Positions 1 through 6,993 of a stretch of 10,397 nucleotides of DNA are shown here, piece by piece. Each line of letters begins with the position of its first letter. Position 1 is the stretch's first letter. The translations under genes were made by a program, and so were the position numbers. The stretch is from JBPBQZ01 sp050955105 (GTDB lineage Bacteria > Pseudomonadota > Gammaproteobacteria > Burkholderiales > Burkholderiaceae): positions 1 through 10,397 of the forward strand of contig JBPBQZ010000032.1 in the NCBI GenBank assembly GCA_050955105.1, in the 5' to 3' direction. The notes below the pieces were generated by a model. That model had not been told where the DNA came from. It did not search any database and saw nothing but the letters and a program-made list of their open reading frames with translations.

Positions 1-48
1 CCGCAAAGAATTTCGCGGGTCGATCTCCGCAAACCCAGCCGGCGCATG

Positions 49-915
49 TCAGATGATTGGCTTACCGCCCGTCACCGCCACCGTCGCGCCGGATATGTAG
101 CTCGCTTCATCGGATGCCAGCAGCACGTAGACCGCTGCCAGTTCCGCCGGTTGGCCCGGGCGTTTCATCGGCACCTGCATACCGAAATTCTTGACCTTCT
201 CGGACGGCATGGTCGAAGGAATCAGCGGCGTCCAGACCGGCCCCGGTGCCACGCCATTGGCACGGATACCCTTCTCGGCAAGCAACTGCGCCAAGCCGCC
301 GGTGAAGTTCTGAATCGCCCCCTTGGTGGCGGCGTAAGCGATCAACCCCGGGCTTGGCATATCCGCGTTCACCGATGTCGTATTAACGATGGCGCTGCCC
401 GGCTGCATGTGTGGGATCGCAGCCTTCGTAATACGGAAAATCGCGCCGATATTGGTCGAGAAGGTGCGGTCCCATTCGTCGTCGCTGATATCTTCAAGCG
501 TGTCGTAGCTCATTTGATACGCGGCGTTGTTCACCAGCACGTCGATGCGGCCGAAGCGCTCGACGGTTTTGCTTACCAGCTCACGACAATGTGCGCGGTC
601 GGTGATGTCGCCAGCCAGCAGCAGCACGTCGCGGCCGGCTGCCTCGACCCATTTCGCAGTTTCCTTGGCGTCCACCTCTTCATTCAAATATGCCAGCGCA
701 ATGTCGGCGCCCTCGCGCGCATAAGCAATCGCCACCGCGCGGCCGATGCCGCTGTCTGCGCCGGTGATCAAGGCGATTTTTCCAGCTAGGCGCCCCGCGC
801 CCTTGTAACTGTGTTCGCCGTGATCCGGCGCTGGATCCATCGGCGCACTTTCGCCCGGCTGCTTGCTTTGGGGCTGTTCGGGAAACGGCGGCTTTGGGTA
901 GTTGATCTGGGACAT
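49..915 (-). CDS. SDR family oxidoreductase (YghA-like, NAD(P)-dependent)
   Basis: A 288-residue classical short-chain dehydrogenase/reductase with a Rossmann fold, expected in the cytosol. The nucleotide-binding glycine motif TGADSGIG is at residues 51-58 and the structural NNAA at 129-132. The catalytic tetrad is readable as N155, S181, Y194 and K198 (YAATK). Before the core lies a Pro/Gln/Ser-rich extension of about 40 residues, typical of the YghA/general-stress SDR subgroup and absent from the common 250-residue SDRs. The C-terminal SGATVAVTGG segment is the usual SDR ending. The ATG at 915 is preceded by a modest AGAG ribosome-binding site and keeps the full extension. The gene stands alone and is divergent from the binding-protein gene across 282 bases. 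The substrate cannot be read from sequence; aldehydes or ketones are inferred from the family. Family assignment is secure, specificity is not. Confidence 0.93.
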   Translation of the reverse strand: MSQINYPKPPFPEQPQSKQPGESAPMDPAPDHGEHSYKGAGRLAGKIALITGADSGIGRAVAIAYAREGADIALAYLNEEVDAKETAKWVEAAGRDVLLLAGDITDRAHCRELVSKTVERFGRIDVLVNNAAYQMSYDTLEDISDDEWDRTFSTNIGAIFRITKAAIPHMQPGSAIVNTTSVNADMPSPGLIAYAATKGAIQNFTGGLAQLLAEKGIRANGVAPGPVWTPLIPSTMPSEKVKNFGMQVPMKRPGQPAELAAVYVLLASDEASYISGATVAVTGGKPII

Positions 916-1103
916 GGCAGCATCTCTAAAGAGGTTGAAAACCTTTTCTCCGCAGCAATCGCCGGACCTGTCGGCGACTAGCGACGCGTCGGCGAGCTCA
1001 TGTTCGTCGGTAATCCGCCTCGGCCATCCCCGTCACAGCAACTGCGCCGCGCCTTCACGCCAGCGCTTAGACGTCGATGCTATGATTTGGCGCACTTCAG
1101 GTC

Positions 1104-1134
1104 CTGGCGTTGACATTCGCAGTCAAAAGCCAGG
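1104..1134. repeat. Inverted repeat in the divergent SDR / binding-protein intergenic region
   Basis: CCTGGC and TTGAC on the left face GTCAA and GCCAGG on the right. They form two stacked stems of 6 and 5 bp, separated by a small asymmetric bulge, around a 7-base loop (ATTCGCA). It lies about 65 bases upstream of the binding-protein start in the 282-base divergent region 916-1197. That region otherwise shows a TTGACA at 1110-1115 but no convincing -10 box at the right distance. It could be an operator shared by the divergent genes or an RNA hairpin. No U-run follows, so a terminator is unlikely. Confidence 0.4.
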
Positions 1135-1197
1135 CTCGGAGCCACGCAGCGCCAATCACGAGCGCGCGATTGTCTAAAACAAACGGATGGAGACAGC

Positions 1198-2475
1198 ATG
1201 ATCCCAGTAATGCGGCCTGCCACGGCAGCAAATAGATTGCACGCTAACTATCGTCTTTTGCAGAGCGCGCTCTACGGAGTGCTCGCCGTAATGGGTGCGG
1301 CGCCCCTGGCCGCGCAAGCGCAGGCCCAAGCTCAAGCCACCACACCTATCTCGATCGGACTGCTGTTGCCGAAACAGGGCGTGCTCGGCGAGGTAGGCGA
1401 AGACTCGGCGCGCGGCGCCATGCTGGCGCTCGACGACGTGCACGGCAAGGCCTTGAACCGTCCGGTCAAGCTGGTTTGGCTCGACGACCCGAATCCGCAA
1501 GCCGCGCAAGAGAACTTCTCGAAGCTGCTCGACAACGAGCACGTGGCGGCGGTGGTGGGCGGCAGCGGCAGCGCTTCGGCGCTCGCGGAAGCCGCGCTCG
1601 CCACGCGTAGAAAAACGCCATTGATGATCGTTACGGGCGGCGCCACCGAGCTGACCGGGAAAAACTGCAGCCGCTATACCTTCCGCACCTTCTCGCCGAT
1701 TCAGGTCGAGTCCCGTGCGCTGTCCAAGCCTTTGTTGGCACAAGGCAAGAAGTGGTACTTCCTGATTCCGGACTACGCCACCGGCTACGACACCTATAAA
1801 TACATGAAGGCGGAGCTCGTCAAAGCCGGCGGTCAAGACCTGGGGATGGACAAGGTGCCATTGAGCGCCACGGATTTCGGCAGCTTCATCCTGAAAATCC
1901 GCCAGGCCAAGCCGGATGTGGTGGCGGTCGGGCTGGTCGGCGACGGTTACGTAAGCTTTCTCAAGCAGTGGCAACAATATGGGATGGCGGGCAAGATCCC
2001 GGTAGGCGACCCGTCGATTACCGATTCCATGTTCTGGGCACTCGAGCCCAATGCGCTGACCGGCACTTACGTGAAGTTGTGGGATTACAAAGATCCGGCG
2101 AATCCACCCGCCGAACAGAAATTCACCGCTGACTATCGCGCTAAATACGGCATTCCGCCCTCTTCCGTGGTGTGGTCCGGCTGGATGTCGATGCATGCGG
2201 TGCTGGCCGCCATCGAGGCCGGCAAGAGCACCGACAGCGCTTCGATCGTGCATCAACTGGAGACGCTGCAGTGGCATGACCGCAAGGTCACCAGCTACTA
2301 CCGCCCATGGGATCATCAGTTCATCCATCCGATCGCGATTGCGGTGGCGCATGCGCCCAAAGCGGACAAGTGGGACGTGATGTCGGTGTCGCAATCGATT
2401 CCCGATGACAACAGCCAGGTCGACGCGATCTTCGGCACGCGTGCCGAGGTGGGTTGTCAGATGGGCGATCTGTGA
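1198..2475 (+). CDS. ABC transporter substrate-binding protein, branched-chain amino acid (LivK/Peripla_BP_6) type
   Basis: A 425-residue periplasmic binding protein. The N-terminus has a basic start, a hydrophobic stretch at about residues 20-38 (YRLLQSALYGVLAVMG) and Ala-Gln repeats to about residue 47, which reads as a Sec signal peptide cleaved after an AQA site. The mature part begins ISIGLLLPKQGVLGEVGED, the usual first strand and ligand loop of type I periplasmic binding proteins such as LivK, UrtA and AmiC. The expected VVGGSGSA (119-126), IVTGGATELTG (144-154) and IPDYATGYDTY (190-200) segments follow. Length is slightly above the family's roughly 370-420. ATG 1198 is chosen because GGAGA lies at 1189-1193. 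No permease or ATPase genes are adjacent, so it either feeds a transporter encoded elsewhere or acts as a sensor protein. Ligand unknown: amino acids, amides, urea or aromatic acids are all possible for this fold. Confidence 0.9.
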   Translation: MIPVMRPATAANRLHANYRLLQSALYGVLAVMGAAPLAAQAQAQAQATTPISIGLLLPKQGVLGEVGEDSARGAMLALDDVHGKALNRPVKLVWLDDPNPQAAQENFSKLLDNEHVAAVVGGSGSASALAEAALATRRKTPLMIVTGGATELTGKNCSRYTFRTFSPIQVESRALSKPLLAQGKKWYFLIPDYATGYDTYKYMKAELVKAGGQDLGMDKVPLSATDFGSFILKIRQAKPDVVAVGLVGDGYVSFLKQWQQYGMAGKIPVGDPSITDSMFWALEPNALTGTYVKLWDYKDPANPPAEQKFTADYRAKYGIPPSSVVWSGWMSMHAVLAAIEAGKSTDSASIVHQLETLQWHDRKVTSYYRPWDHQFIHPIAIAVAHAPKADKWDVMSVSQSIPDDNSQVDAIFGTRAEVGCQMGDL

Positions 2476-2493
2476 CGGGATGAACGTTGACGC

Positions 2494-2540
2494 GTGATCG
2501 CTTTACGCGACGGCGAAATCGCCGTGCTCACCGCGATCAC
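2494..2540. terminator. Nested stem-loop between convergent genes, possible bidirectional terminator
   Basis: The outer arms GTGATCGC (2494-2501) and GCGATCAC (2533-2540) pair perfectly over 8 bp. They enclose an inner hairpin ACGGCG-AAAT-CGCCGT (2510-2525). The structure fills most of the 89-base gap between the convergent binding-protein and histidine-kinase genes, the expected place for a shared terminator. There is no U-tract on either side, so it is not a canonical intrinsic terminator. The role is inferred from position and symmetry. Confidence 0.4.
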
Positions 2541-2564
2541 ACTAGCTGCGGCGTCGAATTCACA

Positions 2565-4127
2565 TCAATGGCCCGACGCGGGCGATTTGAATAGCAATGC
2601 CAAGGCGCTCGGCTCGACCGGCTTGACGATGTGATGATCGAATCCGGCATCGATCGAATGCTGCACATCTTCGGGCTGGCCGTAGCCCGTCACGGCGATC
2701 AGCTTGACGCCTCGCATGCATTGTTGACGGCGCAGTCGCATCGCCACCTCGTAGCCATCCATGCCCGGCAAGCCAATATCCAAAAGCACTACGTCCGGCT
2801 TGCTGTGCGCGCAGGCTTCAAGGCCGCTGGCGCCGTCGGCCGCAGTGCGCACGTGATGCCCTTGCATTTGCAGCAGCACCGACAGTGCCTCGGCCGCATC
2901 GACATTGTCATCTACCACCAGAATATTTAACGCGGCCGTCTCGTCTTGCTGAAGCGCCGGAAGTTCCGGCCGAACTGTTAGCGCGGAGCTCGCCAACTCG
3001 GGCAGGTGGGTCAGGAAGCAACTGCCGTGGCCGAGCCCGGCGCTGCGCACTTCTGTCTTCCCACCGTGCATGGCCGATATGGAACGCACCAGCGACAGGC
3101 CGATACCCAGCCCCCCTTGAGCGCGATCCAAGGCCCGGTTCGACTGACTGAACAGTTCGAAAATGTGTGGTACGTCTTCTGCCGACACACCCACGCCGTT
3201 GTCCTGAATACTCACCGTCGCCCAGCCGTCGCGCACGGCGCTCGCGACTTCGATGCGGCCGCCGACGGGCGTGTATTTCACCGCGTTGTCGAGCAGATTT
3301 CCGAACACCTGCGTCAGACGCACCGGATCGCCGCGCACGAAAACCGGCTGATCGGATAACGACAGCACCAGTGTATGTTGGCGCGCGTCCAAAGCACTCT
3401 TGGCCGATTCGATGGCTGCCGCTACCAGTACATTGAGTTCCACGTCGGTCAGTTGCAGGGTTATTTTTCCCGTGTTGATGCGCGAAACATCCAGCAAATC
3501 CTCGAGCAGGCTGGATAAGTGCTGGCTTTGTCGTTCGATCAGCACGCGGGCCCAGCGAACTTGCGGAATCAAGTCCGCTTCAACATGCTTGAGTACTTCC
3601 GCGGCGCTACGGATAGGTGCCAAGGGATTGCGCAGCTCGTGCGCCAACATCGCCAGAAACTGATCCTTGCGTCGATCGGCATTCAACAGGTCGGCAGCGG
3701 CTTTCTCGCGCTCTGCCAACAAGCTGCGCGCCTGGTATTGCCGGCGGCGCACGCGCAATGCAGAGCGCGCGGCACTCGCCAATGTTTCGGCATGCACCGG
3801 ACGCTCGAGCAGCACGACATTACCCAAGGCTTTGATCATCGCCGCCAGCGGTGCCGATTCCTTGACTGGACGCTTCGCCGTGAGGATTACAAAAGGAAAA
3901 TCCGACCATACCGCTTGCGCAGATAGCCAGCCGGCCAAAGACGCCAAAGCGCTGGCATCGATGGCCTCTTCTGTCACCACGGCCGCGGCCGCGCCAAGCG
4001 CCAATTGGGCGATCAATTCACGCACGCTCGCACAGACCAGGCTCTCAAAAGCGTGCTGCGAGAGGAGTTGCTCGATTACCTGGCCGTCCCGTCCGCGCGG
4101 CGCGAATATAAGTGTGCGTTCCTCCAA
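2565..4127 (-). CDS. Hybrid sensor histidine kinase/response regulator with N-terminal pseudo-receiver
   Basis: Read from TTG 4127 this is a 520-residue soluble hybrid kinase with no membrane segment. Residues about 1-125 resemble a receiver fold: strand TLIFAPRG, AVVTEE at 49-54, ILTAK at 81-85, LLERP at 106-110. The Asp expected near residue 52 is missing and the usual Lys is Arg109. A charged, probably coiled-coil linker (127-155) leads into HisKA, with the H-box AHELRNPL and phospho-His at 163. The ATPase domain has N-box NLLDNAVKY (277-285), G1 DNGVGV (309-314) and G2 GGLGIGL (338-344). A C-terminal receiver (401-515) has D406/D407, phospho-acceptor D450 in VVLLDIGLPGMDG, T480 and K502. 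The reading frame runs on to an ATG at 4205 inside kaiC, but TTG 4127 has GGCGGAG seven bases upstream, starts 4 bases after the kaiC stop and begins exactly at the domain. It is therefore translationally linked to kaiC and probably acts with it. Confidence 0.9.
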   Translation of the reverse strand: MEERTLIFAPRGRDGQVIEQLLSQHAFESLVCASVRELIAQLALGAAAAVVTEEAIDASALASLAGWLSAQAVWSDFPFVILTAKRPVKESAPLAAMIKALGNVVLLERPVHAETLASAARSALRVRRRQYQARSLLAEREKAAADLLNADRRKDQFLAMLAHELRNPLAPIRSAAEVLKHVEADLIPQVRWARVLIERQSQHLSSLLEDLLDVSRINTGKITLQLTDVELNVLVAAAIESAKSALDARQHTLVLSLSDQPVFVRGDPVRLTQVFGNLLDNAVKYTPVGGRIEVASAVRDGWATVSIQDNGVGVSAEDVPHIFELFSQSNRALDRAQGGLGIGLSLVRSISAMHGGKTEVRSAGLGHGSCFLTHLPELASSALTVRPELPALQQDETAALNILVVDDNVDAAEALSVLLQMQGHHVRTAADGASGLEACAHSKPDVVLLDIGLPGMDGYEVAMRLRRQQCMRGVKLIAVTGYGQPEDVQHSIDAGFDHHIVKPVEPSALALLFKSPASGH

Positions 4128-4131
4128 GGCG

Positions 4132-5646
4132 CTACTCCGCCGCGGCTTGTGATTCGAGCATCGGCACGCTGCCCGAATAATGCGGCAGGCCTGCCAGAAC
4201 CCCATCGAAATCGGCTAGCGGTGGTCCTATCTGCACGCCATTTACGCCCACTTGAAACTCCCGGACCGTGCGCTCATGCGCGTTGGTGCGACTTTTGAGA
4301 ACCGAGATGGCGGAAAGCACTTTTGCCGCGGCCTCGAAGAACTTGAACAAAACGATCGAGTCGCTGAGATAACTGAGATCGATATCGGTCGCGATATCGC
4401 CGATCAAGCCGTGCTGTCCAAGAATGATCAGCGTCGTTACGCCTTGCCGATTCAAATAGCTGAGCAACTCGTGCATTTGCAGCAACAGATGGCGCTGGCC
4501 GGGCATCGCCTGCAGATAAGCGTTCAAGCTATCGATAGCCACCATCGAGACCTCCTGCTCCTCGACCGCCACTCTGATGCGATTCGCGAATTGCCCCGGC
4601 GACATCTCGGCGGGATCGATTTGCTTCAGCTGCAGCAAACCACTATCGATATATGGCGCCAGGTCGAGTCCAAGCGATGCGGAGCGCGCAAGCATGGTGC
4701 CGAGCGTTTCGTCGAACAGGAAGTAAGCAACTTTCTCACCGCGCTCCAGCGCACTCAGCACGCAGCGCGTGGCGGTCGTGGTTTTGCCAACGCCGGACGG
4801 TCCGATCAGCAAGCTGTTGGTACCGGGCACCAGGCCGCCACCGAGCAGTGCGTCGAGCTCCGGCACACCAGTGGATATAGCGGTGCTCGAAAAGGCTCTT
4901 TGATGTTCGGCGGCGACCAGGCGCGGATACACCGTGATGCCGCCCCGGCCCAGATCGAAGTCATGAATACCGCGCCTGAACTCGATGCCGCGCATTTTGG
5001 CGATGCGCATGCGCCGCCGCTCCGCACCGTAGTCTTGAATTTCCTGATCGAGGCTGATCACGCCGTGACAAATGCTGTGCAGTTGGAGATCGCCGGCCTC
5101 CGAAGTCTTGTCGTCAAGCAACAGGACCGTGCAGCCCTTCCTGACGAAGAATTGCTTGAGTGCCAGCACCTGGCGTCGATATTTAAGGGCGTTTTGCGAT
5201 AACAGACGCATCTCGGAAAGGCTGTCGAACACCACCCGATCCGGCGCGGTGCGATTCACCTTGTCCATCACGTCGCGTACGGTCTCGCCTAGCTCGATCT
5301 CTGAAGGATGCAGGATAGATTGCTCGGCGTCAGGATCCAGCCCCTCTTCGTTCACCAGTTCATGAACGCTAATTTGATCCAGCGACCAGCCATGTGACTT
5401 GGCCACTGCCGTCAATTCGTCTGCTGTTTCGGAAAGGGTGACATATAGGACGCGCTCTCCTAGCCGAACCCCTTCCAGCAAGAACTGCAAACCCAAGGTG
5501 GTCTTGCCCGATCCGGGCGAGCCTTCGACCAGGTAAATGCGATTACCTGTCAGGCCACCGTTCAATACATCGTCGAGACCGGAAATACCCGTCGATACGA
5601 TTCCGGTCCCGCCTTCACGACTATCGCTTCCAAGTATGTTGGACAT
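4132..5646 (-). CDS. kaiC: KaiC-like circadian-clock-type ATPase (two RecA-like domains)
   Basis: A 504-residue double-domain RecA-family ATPase matching cyanobacterial KaiC (about 519) in order and spacing. CI holds Walker A GSPGSGKTT (42-50), the SE pair at 72-73 where KaiC has two Glu, Walker B RVVFDS (137-142) and K217-M-R219. CII holds Walker A GPSGVGKTT (282-290), D312-E313 at the catalytic acid pair, Walker B VAIDS (369-373) and K451-S-R453. By hand alignment, KaiC's phospho-region T426/S431/T432 corresponds to T420/S425/Y426, so the Thr432 equivalent is Tyr. The A-loop-like segment IGPPLADFDGVLAG (473-486) is followed by a tail shorter than the KaiA-binding tail of cyanobacteria. No kaiA or kaiB is in the window; the partner is the co-transcribed kinase. 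Such KaiC homologues in proteobacteria are linked to stress or signal output, and a real 24-hour rhythm is not implied. Start ATG 5646 has only a weak GGAAA site. Confidence 0.92.
   Translation of the reverse strand: MSNILGSDSREGGTGIVSTGISGLDDVLNGGLTGNRIYLVEGSPGSGKTTLGLQFLLEGVRLGERVLYVTLSETADELTAVAKSHGWSLDQISVHELVNEEGLDPDAEQSILHPSEIELGETVRDVMDKVNRTAPDRVVFDSLSEMRLLSQNALKYRRQVLALKQFFVRKGCTVLLLDDKTSEAGDLQLHSICHGVISLDQEIQDYGAERRRMRIAKMRGIEFRRGIHDFDLGRGGITVYPRLVAAEHQRAFSSTAISTGVPELDALLGGGLVPGTNSLLIGPSGVGKTTTATRCVLSALERGEKVAYFLFDETLGTMLARSASLGLDLAPYIDSGLLQLKQIDPAEMSPGQFANRIRVAVEEQEVSMVAIDSLNAYLQAMPGQRHLLLQMHELLSYLNRQGVTTLIILGQHGLIGDIATDIDLSYLSDSIVLFKFFEAAAKVLSAISVLKSRTNAHERTVREFQVGVNGVQIGPPLADFDGVLAGLPHYSGSVPMLESQAAAE
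4135..4141 (-). promoter_or_regulatory. Ribosome-binding site deciding the TTG start of the histidine kinase
   Basis: On the minus strand GGCGGAG is followed by seven bases and then TTG (4125-4127). The site lies within the last codons of kaiC, whose TAG stop is at 4132-4134, a layout typical of translational coupling. It favours TTG over the ATG at 4205, which would add 26 residues encoded by sequence that is also the kaiC 3' end. Confidence 0.65.
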
Positions 5647-5696
5647 GGCAGTTTCCGAACTTTACGAGCACCAGGGCAAAATCTCTTTTGCCTTTT

Positions 5697-5707
5697 TACC
5701 TGAGGTA
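5697..5707. repeat. Small perfect palindrome in the kaiC leader
   Basis: TACCT-G-AGGTA lies about 50 bases upstream of the kaiC start codon, downstream of the candidate sigma-54 site. It is short enough to be chance, but its position would suit an operator or leader hairpin for the kaiC operon. Confidence 0.2.
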
Positions 5708-5777
5708 CACGGTAGGTTTTACTCGCGATGGCGGAATACCAATGCAAAAGACCGCACCATCGCCACTTCGACGAAGG

Positions 5778-5795
5778 TAGCAAGTTCTCGGCCAG
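5778..5795 (-). promoter_or_regulatory. Candidate sigma-54 (-24/-12) promoter for the kaiC-kinase operon
   Basis: On the minus strand CTGGC, seven bases, then TTGCTA fits the -24/-12 pattern TGGC-N7-TTGC with correct spacing. The bases after TGGC deviate from the usual ACG. Transcription would start near 5768 and give a leader of about 120 bases before the kaiC ATG. No convincing sigma-70 box pair was seen in 5647-5871. A single motif match can arise by chance, and no enhancer-binding regulator gene is nearby. Confidence 0.35.
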
Positions 5796-5871
5796 CTTAA
5801 GGGAGTTGCAGCGAGAGGTGTTCTGGGCGCGAACGGGGACTGGGAGTTGATCGCGGCGAAGCGTCGATCGC

Positions 5872-5946
5872 TGGTCCCCCCACGAGGAATCGAACCTCGA
5901 TTTCAGGTTTAGAAGACCCGTGTTCTATCCGTTGAACTATGGGGAG
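5872..5946 (-). tRNA. tRNA-Arg(UCU)
   Basis: A complete 75-base cloverleaf reads on the minus strand. Acceptor CTCCCCA pairs with TGGGGGG (one T-G wobble), then discriminator A and encoded CCA at 5872-5874. The D-arm is GTTC/GAAC. The anticodon stem CGGGT/ACCTG carries loop CTTCTAA with anticodon TCT. The T-arm CGAGG/CCTCG carries loop TTCGATT. T8 and A9 are in place. It decodes AGA, a rare codon in a GC-rich genome. It lies between uppP and kaiC on the same strand, with its own extended -10 promoter upstream. No repeat of the tRNA 3' end was noticed elsewhere in the window, so there is no sign that it served as an integration site here. Confidence 0.96.
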
Positions 5947-5959
5947 ACGCGCGGGCGCA

Positions 5960-5968
5960 ATTCTAGCA
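5960..5968 (-). promoter_or_regulatory. Extended -10 promoter of tRNA-Arg
   Basis: On the minus strand TGCTAGAAT is an extended -10 element (TGn plus TAGAAT). It ends 13 bases before the mature tRNA 5' end, so transcription would begin near 5953. The -35 region is not consensus, as allowed for extended -10 promoters. Confidence 0.6.
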
Positions 5969-6043
5969 AACGATCGGCGCGGCGGCGGCGTTTCGCCGGC
6001 CCGGACGAGAATAAGTCTGCCCGCGTCTTTCTTGCTCAGCCGA

Positions 6044-6874
6044 TCAGGCGACGACCGGATGCATCAGCAGCCAGCCCAGCGCCAGCGCGCCCGCAATCAC
6101 GCAATAAATGCCGAAACCGGCCAGCCGTCCGCGACCTTCGAAGAAATGCATGAGGAAACGTACGCTCAGATAGGCGGCAATTCCCGTCAGTACGCCGCCC
6201 AGCAGGGCATCCATCAACTGCGCATGGTTGTGCAGCAACTTGGGAATCTCAAGGATGCCGGCCGCCAGGATGATCGGTGTTCCCAGCAAGAAGGAGAATT
6301 CCGCTGCCTTCTCAACGCTCAAACCCACGCCCACGCCGGCGATCATCGTCAAGCCGCTACGCGAAAAGCCCGGAATCAGCGCGCCGATCTGTGCAAAGCC
6401 GACCAGCGCCGCCCGGCCCTGGCTGAGCCGTTCCGGCGTCGCGCTGGCACGCCGGCGCTGCAGACGATCACCGATCCACAAGATCAGGCCATTGATGATC
6501 AATGCCGCCGCGACGATACGCATGTCGTGGAACAGGCGTTCAAGCGGCTTCTGCAGCGCCAGGCCGACCAGCCCCGCCGGAATCGTGCCGACAATCAACG
6601 CCCAACCCAGATGACCGTCGGCCGAATGGCGGCCGCGCAGAGAGCCAAACCAGCCGCGCACCACCGCGCACCAGCGTTTGCGGAAATACCAAAGCAGCGC
6701 GAACGCCGTGCCGAGATGCAGTGCCACCAGGAACGGCAAAAGCTGCGGCGCGTGCTCGTCGATATGCATGCCGAACACCGCCGGCACCAGCAAGGTATGA
6801 CCGAGGCTGCTGACCGGAAAAAGCTCGGTCACTCCCTGGAGAATACTGAGAAAGAGCAGAAAGGCGAGGCTCAC
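6044..6874 (-). CDS. uppP: Undecaprenyl-diphosphate phosphatase (UppP/BacA)
   Basis: An inner-membrane enzyme of 276 residues that dephosphorylates undecaprenyl pyrophosphate to recycle the lipid carrier for peptidoglycan and other surface polymers; it also confers bacitracin tolerance. The active-site motifs are present: Q13-GVT-E17 followed by PVSSLGH (20-26), matching the family pattern (E/Q)xxxE, and PGFSRSGLT (168-176) with the essential Arg at 172. Several hydrophobic helices run throughout. An open frame extends to ATG 6973. GTG 6874 is preferred because it gives the normal length and N-terminus (SLAFLLFLS) and because a good sigma-70 promoter lies at 6909-6937, which would leave the upstream ATG untranscribed. 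The ribosome-binding site is weak (GGA, 11 bases away). It is a monocistronic gene, or is followed by tRNA-Arg with its own promoter. Burkholderia commonly carries two UppP paralogues; this one resembles the shorter-loop type. Confidence 0.95.
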   Translation of the reverse strand: MSLAFLLFLSILQGVTELFPVSSLGHTLLVPAVFGMHIDEHAPQLLPFLVALHLGTAFALLWYFRKRWCAVVRGWFGSLRGRHSADGHLGWALIVGTIPAGLVGLALQKPLERLFHDMRIVAAALIINGLILWIGDRLQRRRASATPERLSQGRAALVGFAQIGALIPGFSRSGLTMIAGVGVGLSVEKAAEFSFLLGTPIILAAGILEIPKLLHNHAQLMDALLGGVLTGIAAYLSVRFLMHFFEGRGRLAGFGIYCVIAGALALGWLLMHPVVA

Positions 6875-6908
6875 GGTGATTGGATTCCAGGTGGCTGAGG
6901 GAGGGCCG

Positions 6909-6937
6909 ATTATGCCTTTTGCGCATTTATTCACCAA
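6909..6937 (-). promoter_or_regulatory. Sigma-70 promoter of uppP
   Basis: On the minus strand TTGGTG (6932-6937), a 17-base spacer and CATAAT (6909-6914) form a near-consensus promoter. The predicted start near 6902 gives a leader of about 28 bases before GTG 6874. This also argues against translation from ATG 6973, which lies upstream of the -35 box. Confidence 0.7.
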
Positions 6938-6993
6938 GCGCCGTGGGCGTTGCGTGGGCGCTTTCCTTGGCACCTTGCCTAAGGACGAGTCGC

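Noticed and set aside
1320..1340. Repeated Ala-Gln codons at the signal-peptide end as a tandem repeat element
   Set aside because: Only a few short units, within a signal-peptide cleavage region where low complexity is common.
1174..2394. 406-codon minus-strand frame opposite the binding-protein gene
   Set aside because: Arg/His-rich antisense translation with no family motif; the plus strand has a signal peptide, a ribosome-binding site and family motifs.
4252..5202. Long plus-strand frame (316 codons) opposite kaiC
   Set aside because: It is the antisense shadow of a GC-rich gene; the opposite strand carries a full KaiC homologue and this frame has no domain motif.
5562..5783. 73-codon minus-strand frame overlapping the kaiC start
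   Set aside because: Its second half is an out-of-frame reading of the kaiC N-terminus, and it has no start signal.
5872..5946. tRNA-Arg 3' end as a possible integration site for a kaiC-bearing island
   Set aside because: I found no repeat of the tRNA 3' end elsewhere in the window, no integrase, and no obvious change in base composition beyond it.
5986..5998. CGGCG-TTT-CGCCG hairpin between uppP and tRNA-Arg as a uppP terminator
   Set aside because: Only 5 bp, no U-run on either strand, and such GC hairpins are common in this composition.
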